A stretch of DNA of 64,000 nucleotides from Hymenobacter aerophilus DSM 13606. GTDB lineage: Bacteria > Bacteroidota > Bacteroidia > Cytophagales > Hymenobacteraceae. Made by a program: the position numbers and the translations under genes. Each line of letters begins with the position of its first letter. The stretch's first letter is position 1. Shown one piece after another: positions 1 to 8,925 of the stretch. The DNA lies in assembly GCF_000382225.1 (NCBI RefSeq), contig NZ_KB907810.1, positions 83,744 through 147,743 on the forward strand. The letters are read 5' to 3'. The notes under the pieces were generated by a model. The model made no database searches. It saw nothing but the letters and a program-made list of their open reading frames with translations, and had not been told where the DNA came from.

Positions 1-550
1 GGGCCGCCAGCTGCACGGCCGGCTCCACCACTTCCTTCCAGGGCAGCTTACCCAACCTGCGGTGCAGCGCCCACATGCCGGCCACGGTGCCCGGCACGCC
101 GGCGGCCCGGTGGCCGCGGGTGCTCAGGTTGGGCACCACGTTGCCGGCCGCATCCAGGTACATGTCGCGGGTGGCGGCGGCGGGGGCCGTTTCGCGAAAG
201 TCGAGCGCGCCGGTCTGGCCGTCGGCGCCGCGGTAAAGGGCAAAGCCGCCCCCGCCGATGTTGCCGGCCACCGGCAGGGCCACGGCCAGCGCAAACTGCA
301 CAGCCACGGCCGCGTCGTAGGCGTTGCCACCGCGCTGCAGCACCTCCACGCCAATGCGCGTGGCCTCAGGGTGGGCCGATACCACCATGGCCTTTTGGGT
401 AACAACGGGCGTAGCAGCCGGCACCGGCGCGGCCAGCGAAGGGGATGCCGGCGCGGTAGCGGTAGCAGAAACAGCCGGGGAGCCAGCGGGCGGGGCCGTG
501 GTGCAGGCCGCCAGCCCGGCCGCCAGCAGCAGGTACGAAAAGTGCTTCAT
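1..550 (-). CDS. ggt: Gamma-glutamyltransferase, N-terminal part (cut by window edge)
   Basis: This is the first 183 codons of a gamma-glutamyltranspeptidase, an Ntn-hydrolase that cleaves glutathione and other gamma-glutamyl compounds outside the cytoplasm. Translation from the ATG at 550 gives a lipoprotein signal (MKHFSYLLLAAGLAAC, Cys16 as the lipid site), a Pro/Ala-rich linker, then the family's opening block: MVVSAHPEAT, GGNAYDAAVAVQFALAV, GNIGGGGFALYR, LDFRETAPAAAT and GVPGTVAGMW. These match the substrate-pocket half of the large subunit. The catalytic Thr at the start of the small subunit lies beyond the left edge, so activity cannot be judged. Lipid anchoring is inferred from the lipobox. 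The start is supported by a promoter-like TACCTTCC only four bases upstream of the ATG. Confidence 0.9.
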   Translation of the reverse strand, partial: MKHFSYLLLAAGLAACTTAPPAGSPAVSATATAPASPSLAAPVPAATPVVTQKAMVVSAHPEATRIGVEVLQRGGNAYDAAVAVQFALAVALPVAGNIGGGGFALYRGADGQTGALDFRETAPAAATRDMYLDAAGNVVPNLSTRGHRAAGVPGTVAGMWALHRRLGKLPWKEVVEPAVQLAA

Positions 551-554
551 GCGG

Positions 555-562
555 GGAAGGTA
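555..562 (-). promoter_or_regulatory. Candidate -7 element for ggt (TACCTTCC)
   Basis: On the minus strand TACCTTCC fits the Bacteroidota TAnnTTTG consensus at six of eight positions. It ends four bases before the ggt ATG, which would make the transcript nearly leaderless. The same arrangement occurs at the ClC gene and at dinB in this window. No clear -33 element was seen. Confidence 0.35.
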
Positions 563-789
563 AGCTGATTTCGCCTGAAAAAGCGACGGGCCCGGCGCCC
601 CCAACAGCCCTGCCGGCCAGCGCCACGCCGCTCTGGCAACGGCCCGGGTGGGCTGCCCCAATGGGTCCGGAACGCGGTTTTCGGCGGGCGGACGGGGGCG
701 GGCCGTCGCGCCAACTTGCCGTTGAGTTAGCCCCTCTTGCCTGATTCCACGTAGTTTTGAGCGCAACCCCGCACTATTGCCCTTCCGCC

Positions 790-2841
790 ATGACCACGCC
801 TGCCACCTCGCTCGAATCTGCCACTCCCGCCTCCGCGCTGCCCCTCGTGCAGCACGACCCTTGGCTGGCGCCCTACGAACCGGTGCTGCGCCGCCGCCAG
901 CAGCGGCTGCAGGCGCGGCTGGCCGAAATCGGGCAGCAGTATGGTTCCTTGAGCAAGTTTGCCACTGCCCACCAGCGCCTGGGCCTGCACTACGACGCCC
1001 GCCGCCGCGGCCATTGGTTTCGCGAGTGGGCCCCCGCCGCCCAAGGCCTCAGCCTGATTGGCGACTTCAACGACTGGAACCGGCAAGCCAACCCGCTCAC
1101 CAAGGGCGAAGGCGGCGTGTGGGAAACGTTTCTGCCCGATAAGGATTACAAGGACCGCCTCACGCACCACTCGCGCTATAAAGTGCACGTAGTGAGTGCC
1201 CGCGGGGCCCAGGACCGCCTGCCGGCCACCCTGCGCCGGGCCGTGCAGGACGCCGAAACCCACGATTTCGCCGGCCAGATCTGGCGCCCCGAAACCCCGT
1301 TTGCCTGGACCGACCAGAAGTTTCGGGTAGCCAACGCCGTGCGCGAGCCGCTGATTTATGAGGCCCACGTGGGCATGGCCCTGGAAGAAAACCGGGTGGG
1401 CTCCTACGTGGAGTTTGCCGACCAGGTGCTGCCGCGCATTGCGGCCGGCGGCTACAACTGTGTGCAGCTGATGGCCATCATGGAGCACCCGTACTACGGC
1501 TCGTTCGGCTACCACGTGGCCAATTTCTTTGCCGTATCGTCGCGCTTCGGCACGCCCGAGGAGCTCAAGTACCTTATCAACGAGGCCCACCGCCGCGGCC
1601 TGGCCGTGCTGCTCGACATCGTGCACTCGCACGCCGTGAAAAACGAGGCCGAGGGCCTGGCCTACTTCGATGGCTCGGGCCACCAGTATTTCCACGCCGG
1701 CGCCCGGGGCGAGCATCCGGGCTGGGATTCGCGCCTCTTCGACTACGGCAAGCCCGAGGTGCAGCAGTTTCTGCTCAGCAACCTGCGCTACTGGCTTGAG
1801 GAGTTCCATATCGACGGCTTCCGCTTCGATGGCATCACCAGCATGCTGTATCATCACCACGGCGAGGGCGTCAGCTTCGGCGGCTACGAGTCGTATTTCG
1901 GGCCCGAGGTGGATGAGGATGCGGTGCTCTACCTGCAGCTGGCCACCACGCTGGTGCGCGAAATCAAGCGCAGCGCCCTGCTGATTGCCGAGGATATGAG
2001 CGGGCTGCCGGGCCTGTGCCGGCCTATTGCCGAGGGCGGCATCGGGTTCGACTACCGGCTGGGCATGGGCATTCCCGACTACTGGATCAAGCTGCTCAAG
2101 CACACCCGCGACGAGGACTGGAACATCTACGACCTGTGGTACGTGCTCAATAACCGCCGCGACGGCGAGAAAACCGTGGCCTACGCCGAAAGCCACGACC
2201 AGGCCCTGGTAGGCGACAAAACGCTGGCCCACTGGCTGCTTGATGATGCCATTTACGAGCACATGGGCCGCCACGACACCAGCCCGGTTGCGGCCCGGGG
2301 CGTGGCCCTGCACAAGCTCATCCGCCTGCTCACCATCAGCCTGGGCGGCGAGGCTTACCTCAACTTCATCGGCAACGAGTTCGGCCACCCCGAGTGGGTC
2401 GATTTTCCGCGCGAGGGCAACAACTGGAGCCACCAGTTTGCACGCCGCCAGTGGAGCCTGGCTGACAACCCCGACCTCAAGTTTCAGTTCCTGCTCAACT
2501 TCGACCGGGCCATGATTGAGCTGGCCCGGCGCAGCCACCTGCTGGCCGCCGGCCCGGCCCACCAGCTCCACCTCGACGCCGAAAACCAGGTGCTCATCTT
2601 CCAGCGCGGGCCGCTGCTGCTGGCCTTCAACCTGCACGTAAACCGCAGCATCCCCGACTACCGCTTTGCCGTGCCCGCCGCCGGCCGCTACCGCATCGTG
2701 CTCGATTCCGACGCGCCCGAGTTCGGTGGTTTCGCCCGCATCGACGACGCCTATCGCTACGAAACGCTGGAGGAAGAAGGCAGTCATCAACTCAGTCTCT
2801 ACCTCACCAGCCGCACGGCCCTGGTGCTGGAGCTTGTGTAG
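790..2841 (+). CDS. glgB: 1,4-alpha-glucan (glycogen) branching enzyme, GH13
   Basis: The enzyme forms alpha-1,6 branches in glycogen in the cytoplasm. The 683-residue protein has an N-terminal CBM48-like part (GDFNDWNRQANPLT), a central GH13 barrel and a C-terminal all-beta domain. The catalytic triad is readable: nucleophile Asp347 in DGFRFDGITSML, acid/base Glu401 in AEDMSGLPG and Asp470 in AESHDQALVGDK. These motifs, and the NFIGNEFGHPEW block, are those of the eukaryote-type branching enzymes rather than E. coli GlgB. An upstream in-frame start at 757 exists, but the ATG at 790 gives a normal N-terminus. No other glycogen gene is beside it except perhaps the partial glycosyltransferase at 3446-4612 on the other strand. 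A strong terminator follows. Confidence 0.93.
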   Translation: MTTPATSLESATPASALPLVQHDPWLAPYEPVLRRRQQRLQARLAEIGQQYGSLSKFATAHQRLGLHYDARRRGHWFREWAPAAQGLSLIGDFNDWNRQANPLTKGEGGVWETFLPDKDYKDRLTHHSRYKVHVVSARGAQDRLPATLRRAVQDAETHDFAGQIWRPETPFAWTDQKFRVANAVREPLIYEAHVGMALEENRVGSYVEFADQVLPRIAAGGYNCVQLMAIMEHPYYGSFGYHVANFFAVSSRFGTPEELKYLINEAHRRGLAVLLDIVHSHAVKNEAEGLAYFDGSGHQYFHAGARGEHPGWDSRLFDYGKPEVQQFLLSNLRYWLEEFHIDGFRFDGITSMLYHHHGEGVSFGGYESYFGPEVDEDAVLYLQLATTLVREIKRSALLIAEDMSGLPGLCRPIAEGGIGFDYRLGMGIPDYWIKLLKHTRDEDWNIYDLWYVLNNRRDGEKTVAYAESHDQALVGDKTLAHWLLDDAIYEHMGRHDTSPVAARGVALHKLIRLLTISLGGEAYLNFIGNEFGHPEWVDFPREGNNWSHQFARRQWSLADNPDLKFQFLLNFDRAMIELARRSHLLAAGPAHQLHLDAENQVLIFQRGPLLLAFNLHVNRSIPDYRFAVPAAGRYRIVLDSDAPEFGGFARIDDAYRYETLEEEGSHQLSLYLTSRTALVLELV

Positions 2842-2892
2842 TGAGCTGTCAGCTGACAGTTTCCGTTCAGGGAAGGCAGTTATGCCGCATAC

Positions 2893-2936
2893 AAAAGGGT
2901 GCTGCCCTCACCTGAGTGCAGCACCCTTTTCGTTTT
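2893..2936 (+). terminator. Rho-independent terminator after glgB
   Basis: A perfect 13-bp stem (AAAAGGGTGCTGC at 2893-2905 against GCAGCACCCTTTT at 2918-2930) closes a 12-nt loop and is followed by CGTTTTT. It sits between the convergent glgB and YdeI-like genes and probably serves glgB mainly. Confidence 0.85.
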
Positions 2937-2954
2937 TCAGCGAACAGCTCAAAA

Positions 2955-3449
2955 TCAGGTGTTCTTCGTTCTCCGGCCCGATTCGGCCTGGTCCAGGGCT
3001 TCGGCGATGCGCTGGTCGCGGGCGTCGGGCTTTTTGGCGCGGCTGATGTGCTGGGCCAGTTGCTTGCGCTGGGTGAAGGGCAGGGCGTCGAACCTGGCCT
3101 GCAGGCCGGTGCGTTCCAGAGCCTGGGTCAGCTCGGTGGGCAGCTCCAGGCCGCTGGGGTCGGTGTCGTGCCAGAGCACCACGTGCACCAGGTCGGCCCA
3201 GGTTTTACCGATGGCGTTGCGCACTTCCTTGCGCACGCTGAACCCGTGCTGGTCGCCGCCCAGCGGCGTCAGGTTCAGGCGAATGGGGAAGCCGTCGATG
3301 GTGCCCTGCACGGGCAGCGGGCCTTTTACGCCGTATTCGGCCGCCACATCGAAGGGCACCGCTACAAATACGCCGTTGTCGGCCCCGTCCATTTCCAGGG
3401 GGGCATCAAATTCGTGGCGGCGGGGCGTATCGGGGGTTGAGGAGCTCAT
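2955..3449 (-). CDS. YdeI/OmpD-associated family protein with DUF1905 domain
   Basis: This 164-residue protein begins with a DUF1905-type beta-barrel half (FDAPLEMDG, GVFVAVPFDVAAEYG, VQGTIDGFPIRLNLTPLG, KTWADLVHVVLWHD). It ends in the helical YdeI-like segment (ARFDALPFTQRKQLAQHI, KKPDARDQRIAEAL). Proteins of this build are often annotated as bacteriocin-protection or OmpD-associated, but a molecular function is not established. Its ATG overlaps the stop of the upstream glycosyltransferase gene by four bases (ATGA), so the two are probably translationally coupled in one transcript. No signal peptide is present. Confidence 0.8.
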   Translation of the reverse strand: MSSSTPDTPRRHEFDAPLEMDGADNGVFVAVPFDVAAEYGVKGPLPVQGTIDGFPIRLNLTPLGGDQHGFSVRKEVRNAIGKTWADLVHVVLWHDTDPSGLELPTELTQALERTGLQARFDALPFTQRKQLAQHISRAKKPDARDQRIAEALDQAESGRRTKNT

Positions 3450-4612
3450 GAGGAAGGTGGAGTGATGGGGGCCACGGCCGGGCGGCCCGGCCGGTGGTGT
3501 TCAATATGAAGTAGCAGCTCGTTGATGGCTGCCGAGTTGGTGGAGGAAACCGTGCGCAGGCGCTCGGGTGGCAGCTGGTAGCGCTCGGTCAGCAACGCGG
3601 CCACCTCGGTCGAATCGGCCAGCACGAGGTCGGCGCGGCGCAGGGCCAGGCGCTCCAGCGCTACGGCCCAGCCGGTTTCGGTGGGGGCGGCGCGCTCCTG
3701 GGCCAGGTTGTGCACGTGCAGCACCAGGGGCCAGCCCGTCAGCTGCCGGATTTCCATGGCCGCCAGCCAGGTGGGCCAGTCCACGGCGTAAATCACGGCA
3801 AATTTCTTTCCGCAGGCCCAGCTGCTGGCAAAACGGGCGTACTGAATTACCTGAAAGTTGAGGTCGGCGGCCGAGGCTTCGGGCGGATTGCGGCCCAGCG
3901 CCGCCAGCTCCTGCGCCAGTGTGGCATGCACAAGCGAAAGCGGCGGCCCGGCAGCCGGCCCGATGGCGGGCTCGGCAGCGGTTGCCTTGGCAGTAGAAAG
4001 CGTATCGGCAACGGGCTCTGGCAACGAGGCCCGCGGGTTTTCCGGCTGCCCGGTGGTCGGGGCAAGGGTCGGGAAAGCAGCGGGCGGCGCGGCCGGCCCG
4101 GCCAGACTGGCCCGACCGGAGTCCCGACCCACGGGCGGAAAGTCGCCCTCATCCGGCGTTTTGGCCCGCGGCGGTTCGGCCGCTGCCGGTAGCGGTTGGG
4201 TTGGCTCCGATAAAGGCCCGGCCGAATCAGTTGGGGAAGCAGATGACCCATTCGGCGTGGCCAAGGGCGTAGCGCCCTGGTAGGGCGCGGCGGGCGCCTG
4301 CCAGCCGGGTACCGCAGCCGGGCTGCTGCCCACGTAGGGCGCGGCCGGGGCCTGCCAGGCCGCCGGACTGGGGCTGGGAATGGCAGCCGTCAGAATTGCG
4401 GCCAGTTCCAGCTCGGCCAGTCCCGTGATGCGCACGGCGTCGGTGGCGGGCGCGGCAAACGCGGGCCGGGGCTCGTGGGGCAGCAGCACGGCCAGCTTCG
4501 TGAGCGGGGCCAGCCGCTGCACCAGGGCCCGGAGCAGCGGCGCGGGCGCTTCGGGGGGCTGAAGCGCTTCGTTCCAGCCAAGCAGCAATACGCGGGAAGA
4601 AGCAGTGGACAT
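3446..4612 (-). CDS. Truncated GT4-like glycosyltransferase N-domain with a low-complexity insert
   Basis: The protein has 388 residues. Residues 1 to about 75 start like a GT-B N-terminal domain (VLLLGWNE, LVQRLAPLTKLAVLLPHEP). The end carries the matching second half: FAVIYAVDWPTWLAAMEI, GWPLVLHVHNLAQERAAP, ERLALRRADLVLADS and LLTERYQLPPERLRTVSS. Between them is about 150 residues of Pro/Ala-rich sequence with WQAPAAPY twice. The C-terminal domain that would bind the sugar nucleotide is absent: the frame ends soon after the N-domain, and the next gene starts within the stop codon. It could be a degenerate or regulatory relative of glycogen synthase or a GT4 enzyme. Enzymatic activity is doubtful. 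The position near glgB, on the opposite strand, hints at glycogen metabolism only weakly. Confidence 0.6.
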   Translation of the reverse strand: MSTASSRVLLLGWNEALQPPEAPAPLLRALVQRLAPLTKLAVLLPHEPRPAFAAPATDAVRITGLAELELAAILTAAIPSPSPAAWQAPAAPYVGSSPAAVPGWQAPAAPYQGATPLATPNGSSASPTDSAGPLSEPTQPLPAAAEPPRAKTPDEGDFPPVGRDSGRASLAGPAAPPAAFPTLAPTTGQPENPRASLPEPVADTLSTAKATAAEPAIGPAAGPPLSLVHATLAQELAALGRNPPEASAADLNFQVIQYARFASSWACGKKFAVIYAVDWPTWLAAMEIRQLTGWPLVLHVHNLAQERAAPTETGWAVALERLALRRADLVLADSTEVAALLTERYQLPPERLRTVSSTNSAAINELLLHIEHHRPGRPAVAPITPPSS

Positions 4613-4731
4613 AGGGCAGCTAACTGTCGAGGTTTATACCAGACAGTACGGCAAGGTAGAAAAAAAGGCAATGCGGCCCGGAGTCACTCACCTCATTTTA
4701 CCCGCCTGCCGGCCCTCATTAGGTTACTTTA

Positions 4732-7268
4732 TCATTCTACCATCAGCCGCCGGCTCTGGCTTCCGCTGCGCACCAGGTACACGCCGGGGCGCCGGGGGGC
4801 GGGCAGCTCCAGCAGCAGCGGCCCGGCGGGCGGCATGGTGGCCGTCAGCAGCACGCGGCCCGTCAGGTCGAGTAGCTGCACAGGCTGGCCGGGCGGCAGG
4901 CCGGCCACCGTAATACGGCCCTCGCGGCTGGGGTTGGGCCACAGCTGCCAGCTGGCACCGCCGGCCGGTACGGTCAGGGCCCGCACTTCCGATAGGCTGG
5001 CGGTGCTGTCGAAATCAAACTGGCGGAGCCGGTAGTACACCAGCTTCGAGCCGTAGGTGGGCAGCTGCTCATCGTTGAATTCGTAGGCCGAAGCAGAGCC
5101 GCGGGCGGGCATCCAGGCCCGGCGCCGGAACGCCGCGCCATCGGTTGATACTTCGAGAGCGAAGCCGGCATTGTTGAGCTCGGTAGCCGTGCGCCAGCGC
5201 AGCCGGGCGCCGGCGCTGCCCGCTTCGGCCGTAAAGCTGACCAGCGTAACGGGCAGCGTAACGGGCGGGCCGCTGAGCGTGATGGTGGCCGGGCTCAGGG
5301 CAAAAAACACGTTGCCCACCGCTTCTACCCTGAGCCGCCCCTGGCTGGTGGGCTGGCCGGGCAGCCGCACCGCGGCCCGGCCGTTGTTGGGCACGGCGGC
5401 CGCCAGCACTGTCGGGAAGGTCTGGCCCCCGTCGCTGGAAAACAGAATCCGCACGCTGGCGCAGCTAACGGGAGCCTGGTCGGTGCCGAGCACATCCCAG
5501 GTAACGGTGTAGCTGCTGCCGGGGGCGGCCGTAAAGGCCGCGGCCGGGGCCGTTACCCGGAACGGACCGGCCTCGGCCACCTGCAGGGCCAGGTTGGCGC
5601 CTGCCACGCCGCCGCGGTTGTCGCGCACCGTGAGGCGAAAGTTGAGCGGCCGGGCTACCAGCGGCAGGAATTCGCCTTCCGAGGTGGTGGCATTCGCCAG
5701 CACGGCGCTCAGCTGCGGAAAAGTACGTGTAGGGCTGCCTACGGGCGCAAAACTGCGGAACAGCGGTGGCGCGCTGGCGTCGGTGGCCGCGCCGGCCAGG
5801 CCGCTGGCGTTGCCCAAATCCAGCTCTTCCCAGCTGTAGGTGAGCTGGTCGTTATCGGGGTCGGAGCCCGTGCCGGTGAGGGCGAAGGGCGTGCCTTTCG
5901 GGATGACGAAAGTGCCGGCCGGCACCTGCGCGGCGGGCGGGCGGTTGCCGTTGTTGCCGGTGGTGGTTCCGCAGGTGAGGTTGGGCACGATGGCGCTCAG
6001 GCTGGCGGCGTGAAAGTAGTCGATGCCCGGCCCCACGTTGTCGGGGGCGCAGCGCGAGTCGTACGACATGATGGTGTTGCCCGCGCCCGGCTCGTAGGCT
6101 AAGTTGGCGCTGCGGTTGCCGCCGCTGCAGTTACCCTCGTCGCCGTTGAAAGTGTGGTTGGAGCCCAGCTGGTGGCCGATTTCGTGCAGCGTTACTTCGG
6201 CCAGGTAGCCGGTGCTGCTGGCCGTGGAGGCACCGCCGCCCTTGCCCGAGGCCCCCGCGTAGCCGGAGCACACCACGCCCACGTAGGCCACGCCCGAGTA
6301 GCCGTTGCCGGTGTAGCCCAGCACATGGCCCAGGTCGTAATTAGCCGGGCCGATGCGCGCATTGAGGATGCCGGCGCTGGCGCTCAGCAGGGCCGAAGCC
6401 GAGGTGCCGGTGCCGAACGGGTCGGTGACGCCGGGGGCAAAGATGAGCTTGTCGTTGTCGGCCACCAGCTGCAGGCGCAGGGCCAGTTCCCGCTCGTACA
6501 CGCCGTTGAGCGAGTTCACCAGCTTCACCAGCGCACTCATGGTGCCGGCTACCGTGCCACCGCCCAACTTATTTACGAACTCGTTGGTGGTGGCCAGGGC
6601 CAGCCGCAGCGTGCGCAGCTGCCCGCCGTAGGGCGCGGGCGGGGCCGGGGGTGTATCGCCGGGCCGCTGCTGCGGGGCGCATCGGGCGGCAGCAGCGCCT
6701 GGCAATCGAATGCAACCGGGGCCTGGGCGCGGCTCTGGTACAGGGTGGGTGGGGTGGCCGGCTCGGACTCAATACCTGTAATGGTGCTGACGCTGCCATC
6801 GGCCCCGCGCAGCTCGGCGTGCAGGCCGGTGGGCGTGTATTCCAGGCGCACAGTGGCGGCGGGCTCGTCGAGGGCGCGGCCGGCAAAGGTGCGCAGGCGC
6901 GGGTAGCGGGCGGCCAGCGCCGGGGCCAGCACGGGCACCCGCGTGAGGGCGTAGCGGTGCAGCGTGCCATCGGGGTGGGGCAGGTCGAGCGTTATGGCGG
7001 CTTCGGGCCGGGTTTCGGGCGGGGCTGTTGCCAGCCGGGCGGCCAGCTGGGTGGTATCGAGCCGGAACCAGCGGGCGGGCGGGCCCGCTACCGGGCCGCG
7101 CGCCGCCACCGGCGCGGCAGCCGGCTCCCAGAGCGTGGTGGCCGGAGCCGCCGCTGGGGGTGGGGCCGGAAGGGTGGATTGGGCCGTTGCGGGGTCCGGG
7201 CCGGCGGCCAAAAAGGCCAGCAGCAGGCCGCCAAACAGCGGCCGAAGCGAAGAAAGGGTTGGTTGCAT
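4732..7268 (-). CDS. Secreted M12B (reprolysin-like) metallopeptidase with T9SS sorting domain, frameshifted
   Basis: Two overlapping frames make one gene. The first (7268 to about 6670) gives a signal peptide (LFGGLLLAFLAAGPDPATAQ) and a propeptide with FAGRALDEPAATVRLEY. The second continues with LRTLRLALATTNEFVNKLGG, the zinc site HEIGHQLGSNH, the Met-turn IMSYDSRC, a cadherin/Ig-like stretch and a C-terminal type IX sorting domain (LWPNPSREGRITV, VQLLDLTGRVLL, GVYLVRSG). The frames join at a four-base run (GGGG at 6674-6677, CCCC on the coding strand). One extra C would give DAPPQQRPGDTPP and restore a single reading frame of about 845 codons. So this is either a recent loss-of-function indel or a base-call error. 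If intact, it would be an exported zinc endopeptidase anchored or released by the type IX system. Confidence 0.85.
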
Positions 7269-7535
7269 AAGGTAGGCAGAGGCAGAACGGCACCGCTTGA
7301 AGTGTGCCGTCGAATCAGGTCGTGGCGCTCAAACGCCTGATTGCCTGGAATAATGCCTGCCTGTTGCTGCCCTTTGGCCGGCTCCCGCGGCTGGGTGTAA
7401 ACGCGTATCGGAATTGTGAAAAACGGCGCCTAAGTTCTTGCCAGCTTGCTACTGAATGCCCGCGGAGTTCAATACAAAATTCGGGCATTCGCCGGCCCTG
7501 ATTATCAGTTGCCAACGCACAGGCTCACCTTCTGC

Positions 7536-8765
7536 TTACTGCCCGATTCGCTCGCGCAGGTACTGGTACACCTCGGGGTTGCTGAGCAGCGTGCCGTGGT
7601 GCAGCTGCGGATACACACGCGTGCTGATGAGGCGGCCGGGGGGCGCGGCGGGGTCCTGGAAAATGCGGCCGGCGGCACTGCCGGCGCCCACCAGCCCGTC
7701 GCCAAAATAGTCGTGCAGGGCCGAGCCGGCCGATTTCAGCAGCGAACCAACCAGCACGTGGTAGCGCACGCCCGGCAGCAGCGGCACCACCGTGCGAGGC
7801 GGAAACAGGTCGTCGGCGTGGGGGCTCTGCCAGTCCTCATCCACGAGCAAGGCGTGGCGCAGATCCTTGATGCCGTTGCTGCGCTGGTCGAGCAGGCCGC
7901 TGATGGCGCGGGTGGGCCAGAGGTTGATTTTGCGCAGCACGAGGCTGGTCAGGTGGCTGTTCTGCTCCAGAAACGAGCCGTCGTTGGGCACACCCAGCAG
8001 AAACACGTCGCGCAGCCGTCCCAGCCAGGGTTGGTTTTCGGTTGTTGGTTTTTGGTGATTGGTTTTTGGCTGATTTTTGGAAGAATTCGGGTTGTTTGCT
8101 TCGGCCGCCACCCCATCATTTTTAATTTTTAATTCTTCATTTTTAATTCCGGCATAATAGCCCGCCGAGCGAATGAGCAGCCCGCCCATGCTGTGGCCCA
8201 CCAGCACCAGCTCGCCCACGGCCTCGGGGTAGGTGGCCACCAGCTCCGTGAGCAGCTCGTGGAGGCGGCGGCCGTTTTCGGAGATGTGCAGGCCCGAATT
8301 GTAGCGCAGATACAGGCAGCACAGGTCGGGCAAATCCTGCTGCAGGCGCGGGCCGAAGCGCAGGTCGTCGGGGCCGTGGCCGGTCTGCCAGATAACTTCG
8401 TCGCCCATCAGCCCGTGCAGGAAAACCGCCGTGGTGCGCGGCCGGCCGCTGGCCGTGGGGCGCAGGTCGAGGTCGGCCACGGCCACATCGGCCCCGTAGC
8501 GGCGGAAGCTGAAGCAGATGGCGCGCCGGTCGTGGCGGGCCGCGAGCTGGTCGCCGAAAGCCCCGTTGAGCACGGGCAGCGTGAAGTGCAGGTTGTCCTG
8601 GCCGATGCGGTAGAGGGCGCCGGCCCCATCAAAAGGGGCGCGGGCGGCCCGGCCCACGGCGGCCGCCACCCGCCGCCAGCGCGGGCGTTGGGGCGAAGGG
8701 GTAGCGTCTTCGGAACGCAGAGGCTCGTCGTCGGATGCAGGAGTGGGTTCGGAGGCCTCGCTCAT
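7536..8765 (-). CDS. Lipase-like alpha/beta hydrolase (GHSMGG)
   Basis: This is a 409-residue cytoplasmic alpha/beta hydrolase of the triacylglycerol lipase/PGAP1-like type. HGLMGDEVIWQ (residues 117-127) is the oxyanion loop and LVLVGHSMGG carries nucleophile Ser192. The C-terminal PQLHHGTLLSNPEV contains the probable catalytic His. The N-terminus is a charged, disordered tail without a signal peptide. Residues about 206-246 (Asn/Gln/Lys/Thr-rich) interrupt the fold just after the nucleophile helix. They match AT-rich filler found between genes in this genome, so the gene seems to have absorbed an in-frame insertion. The substrate is unknown. Confidence 0.78.
   Translation of the reverse strand: MSEASEPTPASDDEPLRSEDATPSPQRPRWRRVAAAVGRAARAPFDGAGALYRIGQDNLHFTLPVLNGAFGDQLAARHDRRAICFSFRRYGADVAVADLDLRPTASGRPRTTAVFLHGLMGDEVIWQTGHGPDDLRFGPRLQQDLPDLCCLYLRYNSGLHISENGRRLHELLTELVATYPEAVGELVLVGHSMGGLLIRSAGYYAGIKNEELKIKNDGVAAEANNPNSSKNQPKTNHQKPTTENQPWLGRLRDVFLLGVPNDGSFLEQNSHLTSLVLRKINLWPTRAISGLLDQRSNGIKDLRHALLVDEDWQSPHADDLFPPRTVVPLLPGVRYHVLVGSLLKSAGSALHDYFGDGLVGAGSAAGRIFQDPAAPPGRLISTRVYPQLHHGTLLSNPEVYQYLRERIGQ
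8028..8150 (-). repeat. AT-rich filler inserted in frame within the hydrolase
   Basis: The coding strand here reads as short A-rich direct repeats (ATTAAAAATGAAG, then AAAAACCAATCACC and AAAACCAACAACC) and differs sharply in base composition from the rest of the gene. A very similar AACAACCAAAAACC run stands just upstream of the purine nucleoside phosphorylase start (17863-17882). The frame is preserved over 41 codons. Confidence 0.6.
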
Positions 8766-8925
8766 AGAAAATCAGTGGTCAGCCATTAGCTGCCGGATAT
8801 GGATGGTTGCGCTTCGGCTCACCCATCGGCGGCCAGTCATCAGCCAGGAAAAACGTGGCGCATGACGATTACAAGGTAGCTGCTAAACCGAAGAAGCACT
8901 GGCTTGCAGCTACAACGCGCCAGGT

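Noticed and set aside
727..2790. 687-codon open frame antisense to glgB
   Set aside because: It is a shadow of GC-rich coding DNA: glgB has every catalytic motif, while the antisense product is low-complexity Val/Ala/Gly/His with no domain.
6573..6705. Programmed ribosomal frameshift in the M12B gene
   Set aside because: A CCCC run lacks a canonical slippery heptamer or an obvious stimulatory structure; a simple one-base indel is the better explanation.
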